From Bacteroidetes bacterium UBA4416 (GTDB lineage Bacteria; Bacteroidota; Bacteroidia; B-17B0; Aurantibacillaceae), in NCBI GenBank assembly GCA_002390745.1, contig DGQK01000031.1:18512-82511 (forward strand): a stretch of 64,000 nucleotides of DNA, read 5' to 3'. The notes below the pieces were generated by a model. The model was not told the origin of the DNA. It saw only the letters and a program-made list of their open reading frames with translations, and made no database searches. The translations under genes were made by a program, and so were the position numbers. Positions 40,641 to 49,526 of the stretch are shown here, piece by piece (the stretch's first letter is position 1; each line of letters opens with the position of its first letter).

Positions 40641-42851
40641 GTGAGGCAATTAACAACGACAAATTTTAATAAATTTAGAATTTTTATTCCCCCGTTTTTC
40701 AAATACTGTATTGTTTTGTTTTGCATCTGGTCTTTCATGGCGAAGGGGCAGAACACCACAATGCTGCCGCAATACAGCAAAGCAGATATCCACCTGAGCA
40801 GGGCCATCGCCAAGAATCCCGGCACACTGGCGCGGCGCCTCACCGCAGGCAAATCGTCGGAAAAGGAAAAGTTTGATGCCATTTTTGCCTGGGTAGCGAG
40901 CAACATCCGTTATAATTTTGCGGCCTATTTCTCTTCCGGAGGTAGCGGAATGCCGCGCGTGAAACAAATTCTGAAATACCGCAGCGGCATTTGTGTGGAC
41001 TACGCGCATTTGATGGATACGCTTTGCAGCCTTTCGGGAATTACCAATGTGTCTGTTTCCGGTTATGCCAAGGACGAGATCTTCGATGTGAACGATTCGC
41101 TGTACCTGGACAACCATGCCTGGAATGCCGTGAAGCTCGATGGCCTGTGGTATGTGTATGATGTGACCTGGGCCTCGGGTCAGCCGGAGTACCGCTTCAC
41201 CAAATTCAGTAATTTCATTTATAAACTGTACCTCAGGCATCCGCCGAAGTATAAGGTCAAAAAGGTAATCGTTCGTAAATTCTTTATCAGCTATTGCGAT
41301 GATCCGGACCAGTGGAAGGTTCCGGACACGGTAACCTACTACAAACAGCGTTTCTGGAACAGGTTGCTGCTTAGCCGCCTGCAGAAGTTCAGGCCCAAAG
41401 TAAAAAGGTACAGCACCCAAAAGCTTGACACCGCTTTCTACCTCTGCAACCCTGAAACCTTTGCAGTGACGCATTTCCCGGATGATCCGGTGTGGAGCCT
41501 TGTTTCGGAGAAAACCGTCAGGGACTTTGAAGGCGACAGCGCGTATTATCATTTTCACGATAGCCTTTATAAGGTCCAGCAACGCTATGGGAGGCCCTGT
41601 GGCGGCTGCGATGCTTTCCTTGGCTACGACGAGTTGAATAAAAGCATCACGTTGAGAAAAGAGAGCCTGAAATTTAACCGCAGGAATCGCTTTGTGACCA
41701 TGGACTGTGAATACACTATTGGAAAACTGAAATTGGCAGAGAGCAGGAATTTTGATGATTCGCTGGCAAAAGTCACTCTGATCGATACGGCGCTGGCCTG
41801 GCACGAGCGCGCTAAGGGCAGCCTGTATCAGTCTTTTCTCAACATTGAGCAGGACTATTACCTGCAACGTAGCAAGAATGGTAAAAAGGCCGATCTGCTT
41901 TATGAAGAGAATAATGCTTATTCCCGCTTTGTGATGGGCGAAAAATTTAACATCAAGGTGCAGGCCAAATCGGTGAAGGATCTGCAACGGAAAACCAACA
42001 TGACAGTGCGGGGCCTGGTGAGGAGGCTCGGCCGCGCGAAGGGCTTAAGTGATCAGGAAGTGCCGAACAACAAAGTGAAAAACACACCCATCAAGCTCCG
42101 GGAGCTGAACGCCAAACAACGTTATTTTGATTCGCTTGTTGGCGTTTGCGATTATAGGATCGATTCGTTGAGAGAGGTATTTGCCGTTGCGCTTAGCGGG
42201 CTTTCTACAGGGCTTAAAGATAAATTATTGGAGCATGATTCGGTCTTCTCTTTATTTAAAGCGTCGACCCGCCTGCGGTATTATATGCGCGACAATTATA
42301 AAAAGGATGTGGTAGAGTTGCGGAAAAAGATCGAACGTTCGAAGAGCCGTTATATGAACGACCTGGAACTGAATGTGTACGGCCCTTCTGCGAAATGTGC
42401 CGAATTGGGTGAACTTTTATTCAATATGCTGTTCCAGAGAAACGATTATGAAGAAGAGTCGTTTAAGATACGCTCGGAACTGGTACGGCGCTCGCAGGCA
42501 GAGCCTTCCGGCCTGAGCGCTTATAAAAAGAGGATGATCGATAAGAACAGGTCCGACCTGTGTTGGTTCGAGAGAAACGCTCCTAAGCTTGAAGGTTTGT
42601 TCCGGATGTTCGAACAGTTTACAGCCCGGCAGGGAAATGCCCTTGGACTGATCAGGATAGAGAACGGGGTAGAGGCGAAACGTGAGCGTTATGTGAATAA
42701 GGAGCTGGGCCGCCGTAAGAAGAAATACAGATCGATTATTCTTCATAATACCAAGGTGGTGAACTATGGGTTAAGGCTTACCCGGAAAGAAAAACGCATT
42801 TTCCTGAAAAAACTGAGGGATGAACGTCGCGAAGCCGCAAGAAACAAGTAA
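40641..42851 (+). CDS. Transglutaminase-like domain protein
   Basis: A 736-residue protein with an N-terminal hydrophobic segment (YCIVLFCIWSFMAKGQ) likely to act as a signal peptide. Residues ~45-180 form a transglutaminase/protease-like core with an intact triad: Cys118 (RSGICVDYA), His159 (DNHAWNAV) and Asp174 (YDVTWAS). The remaining ~550 residues are charged and helical, without a domain I recognise; the last 60 residues are very Lys/Arg-rich (RRKKKYRSII, RKEKRIFLKKLRDERREAA). Start is GTG 40641, as no ATG precedes the signal segment. Peptide cleavage or cross-linking at the envelope is inferred. The long basic tail is unusual. Confidence 0.85.
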   Translation: MRQLTTTNFNKFRIFIPPFFKYCIVLFCIWSFMAKGQNTTMLPQYSKADIHLSRAIAKNPGTLARRLTAGKSSEKEKFDAIFAWVASNIRYNFAAYFSSGGSGMPRVKQILKYRSGICVDYAHLMDTLCSLSGITNVSVSGYAKDEIFDVNDSLYLDNHAWNAVKLDGLWYVYDVTWASGQPEYRFTKFSNFIYKLYLRHPPKYKVKKVIVRKFFISYCDDPDQWKVPDTVTYYKQRFWNRLLLSRLQKFRPKVKRYSTQKLDTAFYLCNPETFAVTHFPDDPVWSLVSEKTVRDFEGDSAYYHFHDSLYKVQQRYGRPCGGCDAFLGYDELNKSITLRKESLKFNRRNRFVTMDCEYTIGKLKLAESRNFDDSLAKVTLIDTALAWHERAKGSLYQSFLNIEQDYYLQRSKNGKKADLLYEENNAYSRFVMGEKFNIKVQAKSVKDLQRKTNMTVRGLVRRLGRAKGLSDQEVPNNKVKNTPIKLRELNAKQRYFDSLVGVCDYRIDSLREVFAVALSGLSTGLKDKLLEHDSVFSLFKASTRLRYYMRDNYKKDVVELRKKIERSKSRYMNDLELNVYGPSAKCAELGELLFNMLFQRNDYEEESFKIRSELVRRSQAEPSGLSAYKKRMIDKNRSDLCWFERNAPKLEGLFRMFEQFTARQGNALGLIRIENGVEAKRERYVNKELGRRKKKYRSIILHNTKVVNYGLRLTRKEKRIFLKKLRDERREAARNK

Positions 42852-42905
42852 ACAAAGGCATCCTGCGCTTAGACCGGAAAGGTTCTTTTTATTATAGTTT
42901 ATTAG

Positions 42906-42913
42906 TACATTTG
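42906..42913 (+). promoter_or_regulatory. -7 promoter box directly before panD
   Basis: TACATTTG matches TAnnTTTG and ends 5 nt before the panD ATG at 42919. A GTTC 20 nt upstream is a weak -33. Transcription would begin at or next to the start codon. Confidence 0.55.
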
Positions 42914-42918
42914 TGCCC

Positions 42919-43269
42919 ATGATAATTCAAGTGATGAAGTCCAAACTGCACTGTGTAACCGTTACGCAGGCAGAGCTGGATTATATAGGCAGTGTAACAA
43001 TCGACGAGGATCTGATGGACGCCGCCAATCTGATAGAGAACGAACAGGTACACATTTTAAATAAGAATAACGGCGAACGCTTTATTACCTATGTTATTAA
43101 GGGCGAACGCGGAAGCGGAGTGATCTGCCTCAACGGGCCGGCGGCCAAAAAGGTAAGCCTGGGCGATGTGGTGATCATCATCTCTTATGCCGATATGGAA
43201 TTTGAAAAAGCCAAAAGCTTTAAGCCCTGGGTTGTATTTCCTAATACAGAAACGAATACTTTAAAATAA
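42919..43269 (+). CDS. panD: Aspartate 1-decarboxylase
   Basis: A 116-residue pyruvoyl enzyme that makes beta-alanine from aspartate for pantothenate and CoA synthesis. The self-cleavage site is Gly24-Ser25 (YIGSVTID), the same numbering as the E. coli proenzyme when translation starts at ATG 42919; an upstream GTG at 42913 would lie inside the promoter box. Other family blocks are LMDAANLIENEQV, NNGERFITYVI and NGPAAKKVSLGD. First of three closely spaced genes (5 bp to the next). Confidence 0.97.
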   Translation: MIIQVMKSKLHCVTVTQAELDYIGSVTIDEDLMDAANLIENEQVHILNKNNGERFITYVIKGERGSGVICLNGPAAKKVSLGDVVIIISYADMEFEKAKSFKPWVVFPNTETNTLK

Positions 43270-43274
43270 GATCT

Positions 43275-44294
43275 GTGAACAAGCGCACGAAATCCGTTAT
43301 ACAGTTTATGGTGCTGCTTGGCGTAGGGATCTTACTGACCTGGTTATCCTTAAATTCCGTGTGGGGAGAAAGGGACAAGATCTTAAGCTCTTTTCAAAAC
43401 GCTGATTATTTCTGGGTGTTTATCTCAGTGCTCATTTCTGCGTTCAGCCATTTTTTGAGGGCATACCGCTGGAATTACCTGCTGAAGCCTGCCGGTTATT
43501 CCGTAAGGACGGCGAATGCTATTGGCGCTGTGCTGGTCGGCTATTTCGCCAACTACGGCTTGCCCCGGATGGGCGAGATCACGCGCTGTACGCTGGTTAC
43601 ACGCTATGATAAAGTCCCTTTTGAGGTGGCACTTGGCACTGTGATCACGGAGCGCATCATCGATACCCTGTTATTGCTCGTTATTTTTGTGCTCACGCTT
43701 TTTGCCCAGTTCTCGGAGCTGAGCACGCTGGCTGCAGATTATATTTTCACGCCGCTTACGAAAAAATTCAGCGCCATGTCCGAAAATCCGGTGAAGCTGA
43801 TTATTCTTATCTGTATCCTTGCAGCGGTCGTTATCGCGTTCTTCCTGGTGCGCAAGCGCATTTCCCGGATGCTGACCGGCAAATTCGGAAACATCATCAA
43901 GGGTTTCGGAAAAGGCTTAAGCTCGGTGAAAGACATAGAGCATAAATTTCAGTTCATTGTGTTAAGTATTGCTATCTGGGCCTCTTATTTTTACAGCCTG
44001 TATTTTTGCCTCAAGGCCTTTGGAGGCACGGCGCACCTGGGGCAGTCGGAAAGCCTGGTGCTGCTCTTGTTCGGCACCTTCGGCGTGGTATTTTCGCCGG
44101 GAGGCCTGGGAGCCTACCAGGCAATTATGTTCAGCCTGCTCGTGTACACCTATCATGTCGAAAAAATCTCGGCGGTGGCTATGCCCTGGATGGCCTGGAC
44201 ATCGCAGTTTATCCTGATCGTGGTGTTGGGCATCATCAGCCTGATCGTTCTCCCTATCATTAACAAAAACAGAACAGCGGATGTCGTTTCATAA
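43275..44294 (+). CDS. UPF0104/LPG-synthase-TM family membrane protein
   Basis: A 339-residue protein with 7-8 membrane helices. The pattern HFLRAYRWNYLLKPAG, GYFANYGLPRMGEITRC, ALGTVITERIIDTLLLL and LFGTFGVVFSPGGLGAYQ is that of the lysylphosphatidylglycerol synthase membrane-domain family (UPF0104/YbhN). The soluble aminoacyl-transferase domain is absent, so lipid lysylation cannot be assumed; lipid or polyprenyl translocation has been proposed for relatives. Start is GTG 43275. It overlaps the next gene by 14 nt. Confidence 0.9.
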   Translation: MNKRTKSVIQFMVLLGVGILLTWLSLNSVWGERDKILSSFQNADYFWVFISVLISAFSHFLRAYRWNYLLKPAGYSVRTANAIGAVLVGYFANYGLPRMGEITRCTLVTRYDKVPFEVALGTVITERIIDTLLLLVIFVLTLFAQFSELSTLAADYIFTPLTKKFSAMSENPVKLIILICILAAVVIAFFLVRKRISRMLTGKFGNIIKGFGKGLSSVKDIEHKFQFIVLSIAIWASYFYSLYFCLKAFGGTAHLGQSESLVLLLFGTFGVVFSPGGLGAYQAIMFSLLVYTYHVEKISAVAMPWMAWTSQFILIVVLGIISLIVLPIINKNRTADVVS

Positions 44295-44781
44295 AAAGTT
44301 ATCGGAAAAATTCAGGAATAAAGAGTCGTTGCAGCCTCTCCTGAAGAGCTGGAGCGAAGCCGGTTATAAGGTGGTGTTTACCAACGGCTGCTTCGATATC
44401 CTGCACCGGGGCCATGTGGAGTACCTCTGCCACGCACGCGACCTGGGCGATAAGCTGGTGCTGGGCCTCAACACCGATTCTTCGGTGAAGCGCCTCGGAA
44501 AATCCCCCGAAAGGCCTGTAAACGATGAGCAAACCAGGGCGACGATCCTGGCGGGGCTCGAATGCATAGATGCCATTATTTTATTTGATGAGGATACGCC
44601 TTACGAGTTGATCCGCTTTGTACAGCCCGATGTGCTTGTGAAAGGCAACGATTACAAGGCCGAAGAGATTGTAGGCTACGACATTGTATCTGCCAAAGGC
44701 GGGCAGGTCATCACTATTCCTTTGGTACAGGGCTTTTCAACGACCAGGCTCATTGAGAAGCTCACTCATTCAGGGAAATGA
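44281..44781 (+). CDS. rfaE2: D-glycero-beta-D-manno-heptose 1-phosphate adenylyltransferase
   Basis: A 166-residue nucleotidyltransferase that makes ADP-heptose from heptose 1-phosphate and ATP, used for lipopolysaccharide or other heptose-containing glycans. The HxGH site is His42-His45 (FDILHRGHVEYL), followed by LGLNTDSSVKRLGK and the end FSTTRLIEKL. It is the stand-alone adenylyltransferase half (as in rfaE domain II); the kinase half is not in the window. ATG 44281 lies inside the UPF0104 gene, implying coupled translation. Confidence 0.94.
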   Translation: MSFHKKLSEKFRNKESLQPLLKSWSEAGYKVVFTNGCFDILHRGHVEYLCHARDLGDKLVLGLNTDSSVKRLGKSPERPVNDEQTRATILAGLECIDAIILFDEDTPYELIRFVQPDVLVKGNDYKAEEIVGYDIVSAKGGQVITIPLVQGFSTTRLIEKLTHSGK

Positions 44782-44864
44782 GCTAATATCCGTTTCCACT
44801 TAGTGAAAAGTTATTTCAAGGATTTTGTATGGACTAATTTAGAGCATACAAAAAACGTACGTCC

Positions 44865-47390
44865 ATGAAAACAATTTTCCGCTCCTGCCTCTTCGCTGTT
44901 TTCTTTCTTGTTTCGGCCCAGGTAGTACATGCCACACACGGCTTGCCTATTGTGAATCTTACCTATACCATCGGTGCAACGGGCGTGACCATTGCAGGTT
45001 TTTCCGATCCCGCAACCTGCGGCCCTCCCGGCCCCTACTGGATGCAGGCCAAGGTATCCTGTAACCCTACGAGCTTTGCCAATACCTTGCCCGACGCCTG
45101 TGCGGAAACGCATTTGCAGAACTGGGCCGGGCCCGGAGTAACTTATAATGCGTTTCCCTGGTACAGCTCCCTGCTTAATGTGCCCAACTATACAGCCGCC
45201 GGCGGCTGGGTCGATCAGTGTGCCTTAGAGCCCTATAATCCCATATTTATTCCTTACACAGATCTGTGCCCCGGCAAAGTCTATTACTTCGCTGTGCGCG
45301 AGCTGGTCACGTCTTCCAATTCCATAGGGCCTTTCAGTGCGGTGGTATCCTTTACGGTGCCCGGAACGCCCGTGGCGGATGTGCCGGGATTTATTACGGC
45401 GAATCCTCCGACCTCACCGTCCAATCCATCCTGTGGCGGTTCTGTTCTGCTCACGTTGACTCCTCCGTCGGGCTGCGGCCCCAAAAGGACCATCCCGCCG
45501 GGTTGCCCGACCTGCGACACCATTGTGTGGCGCGGCCCGGGAGGAACTGTTATTGCCGTAAACACCCTGACGGTTCTGGTAAATCCGATGACGACAAGCA
45601 CTTATACGGTATCATGGGATACCTGCAATCCTGCACGGAAAGTAGGCTGCGGTATTCCTTTCATTCCTACCATTACGGTGTATGTTGCCACCGCCAATGC
45701 CATGTTTAGCGCACCTTCTACGATCTGTTCGGGCACCACGCTTAATTTATCTGCCATCTCCGCCGTACCGGTTGATCTGTGGACGGTGAGCCCTACAACC
45801 AGTGTCACCCCCAACACATCTACGACGCCCTTCTTCAATCCCACCTTCGACCTTCCCGGCAATTACGTCATTACCCATCAGTCCATCAACGGGTCCTGTA
45901 TGGATACCTATTCCACCAACATCACGGTAACACCTGGTATTTCAACGTCGATCACGACTTCGGGCGGAGGCTGCGGTTCTTCAGGAGGCACAGGATCGGC
46001 AACAGTAGCTGTTATGTCGGGCACTACCGGCATGACATATTCCTGGTTGCCTGCGGGAGGAAACGGGCCAAGCGCCACAGGACTTTCGTTCAACACCACC
46101 TATTCCGTGACGCTTTCCAATGGTGGATGTACGATTACAAAAACGCTGCAGGTCACCAATAATTCGGGCCCGTCGATCAGCTCGTTCAGCGTCACATCTC
46201 CGGCCTGTAGCGGTCAGACCAACGGGCAGATCACAGCGAATATCGTGGGTGGCAACCTGCCTTTCAGCTATACCTGGACCCCGGGAATTTTGCAACATAC
46301 GCAAACCGTTAGTGGCATCGGCGCAGGAACCTATTCGGTATATGTGTTGGACAATAATGGCTGTTCCACTTCAGGAACAGTGAGTGTGACACAGCCGTCT
46401 TCGCTGACGTTGAGCGCTCCGGGCAATGCGACGATTTGCGCCGGAAATTCCGTCAGCCTTTCGGCAACGGCCAGCGGGGGAACCAGCCCTTATACCTATA
46501 CCTGGAACCCGGGAGCCGTCAGCGGCAGCTCTGTGAGCGTCAACCCGGCATCTACCACGCAATACACCTGTACCGTAACGGATGCCAATGGCTGCTCGCA
46601 AAGCCGGACAGCCGATGTGCAGGTAACATTGCCATTAACGGCTTCGGTGTCCGTTCAGAATCTTTGTGCCAGCGATTCGGTTGTGCTGAGCCCGGTGATC
46701 ACAAGCCCCGGAACGGGAGGCCCTTATACCTACCTGTGGGGCAATGGCTCTACGGCATCCAGTGTGACGGCGCATGCTGCCGGAACTCCGGGCATGATGC
46801 TCTATAGCCTGACCCTATCGGATGGTTGCAATCCTGCCCTCAACCTGACATTCACCGTAGTAACAAACAGCCAGCCCGTTGCGAGTATCACCGCCGACTC
46901 CCTGAGCGGCAATGCGCCGCTTACGGTTCATTTTACAGATAACGGAACAGGCGGAGGCGTCTTTAACTGGAACCTCGGTAACGGTACATTCGGCAACACA
47001 CAACAGGCCTCTACACAGTATGTGAACGGTGGGAATTACATGGTCACTTACACAGTTACCAACGCCGAAGGCTGTTCAGACTATGATACGCTGCAGATCC
47101 GGGTGATTGACCTTGCACCGCAGATTATCATTCCCAATGTATTTACACCAAACGGCGACGGAGTGAATGAGCTGTTCGATATCAAAGGCATTAATCTCAA
47201 CCGCTATGATTGTTCGGTGTTTAACCGATGGGGCAGGCAGGTGTTTCATTCAACGGATGTAAAAGAGCGTTGGGATGGGAAGATCAACGGCAACCCTGCC
47301 GAGGAAGGCACGTATTTTTATGTGATCAAAGCTGCCGGCACAGTCGGAGATGAGATCAAACAGCAAGGCTACGTCAGTTTATTCCGTTGA
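44865..47390 (+). CDS. SprB-repeat/PKD surface protein with T9SS type B sorting domain
   Basis: An 841-residue secreted protein with signal peptide ~1-23 (LFAVFFLVSAQVVHA). Residues 25-180 are a distinct Cys-rich domain (CGPPGPYWMQAKVSC). Residues ~430-515 are a SprB repeat (ACSGQTNGQI, GAGTYSVYVLDNNGCSTS, VTQPSSLTLS). A second WNPG-type repeat follows at ~520-590, and a PKD-like domain at ~660-735 (FNWNLGNGTFGNTQQ). The end is a textbook type B signal: VFTPNGDGVNE, FNRWGRQVF, WDGKINGNP, GTYFYVIKAAG. No PorP/SprF gene is adjacent, unlike the pairs at 15-23 kb. A terminator follows. Confidence 0.9.
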   Translation: MKTIFRSCLFAVFFLVSAQVVHATHGLPIVNLTYTIGATGVTIAGFSDPATCGPPGPYWMQAKVSCNPTSFANTLPDACAETHLQNWAGPGVTYNAFPWYSSLLNVPNYTAAGGWVDQCALEPYNPIFIPYTDLCPGKVYYFAVRELVTSSNSIGPFSAVVSFTVPGTPVADVPGFITANPPTSPSNPSCGGSVLLTLTPPSGCGPKRTIPPGCPTCDTIVWRGPGGTVIAVNTLTVLVNPMTTSTYTVSWDTCNPARKVGCGIPFIPTITVYVATANAMFSAPSTICSGTTLNLSAISAVPVDLWTVSPTTSVTPNTSTTPFFNPTFDLPGNYVITHQSINGSCMDTYSTNITVTPGISTSITTSGGGCGSSGGTGSATVAVMSGTTGMTYSWLPAGGNGPSATGLSFNTTYSVTLSNGGCTITKTLQVTNNSGPSISSFSVTSPACSGQTNGQITANIVGGNLPFSYTWTPGILQHTQTVSGIGAGTYSVYVLDNNGCSTSGTVSVTQPSSLTLSAPGNATICAGNSVSLSATASGGTSPYTYTWNPGAVSGSSVSVNPASTTQYTCTVTDANGCSQSRTADVQVTLPLTASVSVQNLCASDSVVLSPVITSPGTGGPYTYLWGNGSTASSVTAHAAGTPGMMLYSLTLSDGCNPALNLTFTVVTNSQPVASITADSLSGNAPLTVHFTDNGTGGGVFNWNLGNGTFGNTQQASTQYVNGGNYMVTYTVTNAEGCSDYDTLQIRVIDLAPQIIIPNVFTPNGDGVNELFDIKGINLNRYDCSVFNRWGRQVFHSTDVKERWDGKINGNPAEEGTYFYVIKAAGTVGDEIKQQGYVSLFR

Positions 47391-47412
47391 TATCAGCGGC
47401 ATTTGGAAATTC

Positions 47413-47450
47413 AAAGCCCGGCCCGTTTCTGAAACAGGTCGGGCTTTTTT
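47413..47450 (+). terminator. Intrinsic terminator of the SprB-repeat surface protein gene
   Basis: AAAGCCCG (47413-47420) pairs with CGGGCTTT (47440-47447), with a second inner stem GTTTC/GAAAC, followed by a T-run. Confidence 0.9.
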
Positions 47451-47541
47451 ATAGGATCCGGGGTTAAAAAACGCTTAATTTGGTGTAAGCAGCAGGAATT
47501 AAGCACCTCTGTCCGTTAATATCTTGTGACGGATCTCACTT

Positions 47542-47569
47542 AGCTTATGCTAAATAAGCTTTATTTTTG
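47542..47569 (+). promoter_or_regulatory. Inverted repeat next to a -7 box upstream of the flippase gene
   Basis: AGCTTAT (47542-47548) and ATAAGCT (47554-47560) form a perfect 7-bp inverted repeat with a 5-nt spacer, directly followed by TATTTTTG (47562-47569), a match to the -7 consensus. The repeat occupies the promoter spacer and may be an operator. The flippase start is 20 nt downstream. No -33 TTG at standard spacing. Confidence 0.5.
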
Positions 47570-47589
47570 AAGTTTAATCCGATCGAAAC

Positions 47590-49074
47590 TTGGCCAACCC
47601 ACTCAAAAAGCTCGCTTCACAAACCGTGATTTACGGCTTAGGCAGTATCCTGCCCAGGGTGATCACCTTTCTTTACGGCCTGGTTCTCACCTATGTGTTC
47701 AAAGAACCCAGGCAGATGTCGGCCAACACGGAGTTTTATGCCTACATCAGCTTCTTCAACATCCTGTTTACCTACGGTATGGAAACCGCTTTCTTTAACT
47801 TCTCAAGAACCACAGAAGATAAAGAAAAAGTATTTTCGACGGCTTTCATTTCGATCTTTACCAGCAGCATCGTTTTTTCCCTGATCCTGTGTCTGTTCTC
47901 TAACAGTATTGCAGAACTTGTGAAGGAGCCGGGTCATGCCAATTACGTTGTCTGGTGTGCTTTGACTGTTGCCACGGATGCGCTCATGGCCATTCCTTAT
48001 GCCAGGCTGCGCTTAAACAACCGCCCTAAAGTGTTTGCCGCCCTGAAACTGCTGCACATTGTGGTTTTTATGGCGGTCAACATTTTTTATTTCAACATCT
48101 GCAAACCCGCTTTCATGAAAGGAGAAGATTCGTTCTTCGCCTCTTGCTACAATCCCGGGGTTGGAGTAGGCTACGCCTTCCTGGCCGGGCTTATCGCTAA
48201 CCTGCCGCCATTGTTAATCCTCTCGCTCGGGTTTATGAAAATCAAAATGGTGTTCGACAAAGAGCTGTGGAAGAAAATGATGCTGTATGCCTGGCCTTTG
48301 CTGATCCTCGGTTTTGCCGGGATGATCAACGAAACCTTTGACCGTTTTATTCTAAAATACCTGCTGCCGGAGGATATAGCCCGGGACGAGCTGGGCATTT
48401 ATGGCGCCTGTTATCGCATTGCGATGCTGATGACCATCTTCACCACAGCCTTTAAATATGCCGTTGAACCTTTTTTCTTTTCGCGTGCGCACAACGACGA
48501 TTCTAAAAAGCTCAATGCACTGGTGATGAAGTACTATGTCTTGTTTTGCCTGTTTATTTTTCTCGGGATCATGATGAACCTGCCCTGGCTGAAATTAATG
48601 GTGAGCGAGAATTACCGTTCGGGCCTGGGAGTAGTGCCGATCCTGCTGTTGGCTAACTTATGTGTGGGCGTCTATTGGAATTTGTCGATCTGGTTCAAGC
48701 TGACCGGGCAAACCAAATTCGGCGCCGGCATTACGATCATAGGCGCAGTGATTACGCTGGTGCTCAACTTCAGCTTTATCCCGGTATTCGGCTATATGGC
48801 CTGCGCCTGGACAACACTGGCGTCTTATTTCACCATGATGGTGCTTTCCTATGTCCTGGGGCAAAAACATTATCCGGTGAACTATAACCTCCGGAGCATG
48901 TCCGTATTCACCTTCCTGGCGCTGGGGCTTTACCTCATTTCTACAAGCTATGCCGGGATGCAGAATGAGTTCCTGAAGTTAACATTTAATAATATCTTGC
49001 TGCTGCTCTTCGCCTGGTTTTTTTATAAATTAGAATTCGATAATTTAAAGAAACTCAAACACCTCGAAGAATGA
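47590..49074 (+). CDS. Polysaccharide flippase (MOP/Wzx-like)
   Basis: A 494-residue integral membrane protein with about 14 helices, of the oligosaccharidyl-lipid flippase (MOP superfamily) type. The N-terminus LKKLASQTVIYGLGSILPR and the block YIYxxxFFNILFTYGMETAFF-like region (here YISFFNILFTYGMETAFFNF) are characteristic. It would move lipid-linked glycan units across the inner membrane. Start is TTG 47590 (MANPLKKL); no ATG is available. It overlaps dut by 4 nt (ATGA). In many Bacteroidota a flippase of this kind precedes dut, so the pairing is not accidental. Confidence 0.9.
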   Translation: MANPLKKLASQTVIYGLGSILPRVITFLYGLVLTYVFKEPRQMSANTEFYAYISFFNILFTYGMETAFFNFSRTTEDKEKVFSTAFISIFTSSIVFSLILCLFSNSIAELVKEPGHANYVVWCALTVATDALMAIPYARLRLNNRPKVFAALKLLHIVVFMAVNIFYFNICKPAFMKGEDSFFASCYNPGVGVGYAFLAGLIANLPPLLILSLGFMKIKMVFDKELWKKMMLYAWPLLILGFAGMINETFDRFILKYLLPEDIARDELGIYGACYRIAMLMTIFTTAFKYAVEPFFFSRAHNDDSKKLNALVMKYYVLFCLFIFLGIMMNLPWLKLMVSENYRSGLGVVPILLLANLCVGVYWNLSIWFKLTGQTKFGAGITIIGAVITLVLNFSFIPVFGYMACAWTTLASYFTMMVLSYVLGQKHYPVNYNLRSMSVFTFLALGLYLISTSYAGMQNEFLKLTFNNILLLLFAWFFYKLEFDNLKKLKHLEE

Positions 49075-49505
49075 TCGTCAGAGTAGTCAGCCAATCCAAA
49101 CACGAATTACCGGAATACGCCACTGAACACGCCGCAGGGCTTGACCTCAGGGCTAATCTTGATCATTCCATTGAGTTAAAGCCTTTGGAGCGGGCTCTGA
49201 TCCCCACCGGCCTTTTCATCGAATTACCCCCTGGCTATGAGGCGCAGATCCGTCCGCGCAGCGGCTTGGCCTTTAAGAACGGGATTACCGTGTTAAATTC
49301 CCCGGGAACGATCGACGCCGATTACAGGGGTGAAGTGAAAGTGCTCCTGGTGAATTTATCCAACACGCCTTTTATGATCAATGATGGGGAGCGCGTGGCG
49401 CAAATGGTGATCGCTAAGCATGAGCAGATCCACTGGGAACTCACAGACTCGCTGGATGAAACCCAACGTGGCGCCGGCGGCTTCGGGCATACGGGCACGA
49501 AGTAG
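49071..49505 (+). CDS. dut: dUTP diphosphatase
   Basis: A 144-residue trimeric dUTPase that hydrolyses dUTP to dUMP, keeping uracil out of DNA. All five motifs are present: AGLDLRA (1), RPRSGLAFK (2), GTIDADYRGE (3), GERVAQMVI (4) and RGAGGFGHTG (5). Full length for the family. Translationally coupled to the flippase gene. Confidence 0.97.
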   Translation: MIVRVVSQSKHELPEYATEHAAGLDLRANLDHSIELKPLERALIPTGLFIELPPGYEAQIRPRSGLAFKNGITVLNSPGTIDADYRGEVKVLLVNLSNTPFMINDGERVAQMVIAKHEQIHWELTDSLDETQRGAGGFGHTGTK

Positions 49506-49526
49506 AAATCAACCAACATCAAACTA

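Noticed and set aside
40650..41987. A 445-codon open frame on the minus strand
   Set aside because: It is antisense to the transglutaminase-like gene with an intact catalytic triad. It is a by-product of codon bias in the opposite strand.
43275..44294. Lysylphosphatidylglycerol synthase (MprF)
   Set aside because: Only the membrane domain family is present; the C-terminal aminoacyl transferase domain is missing.
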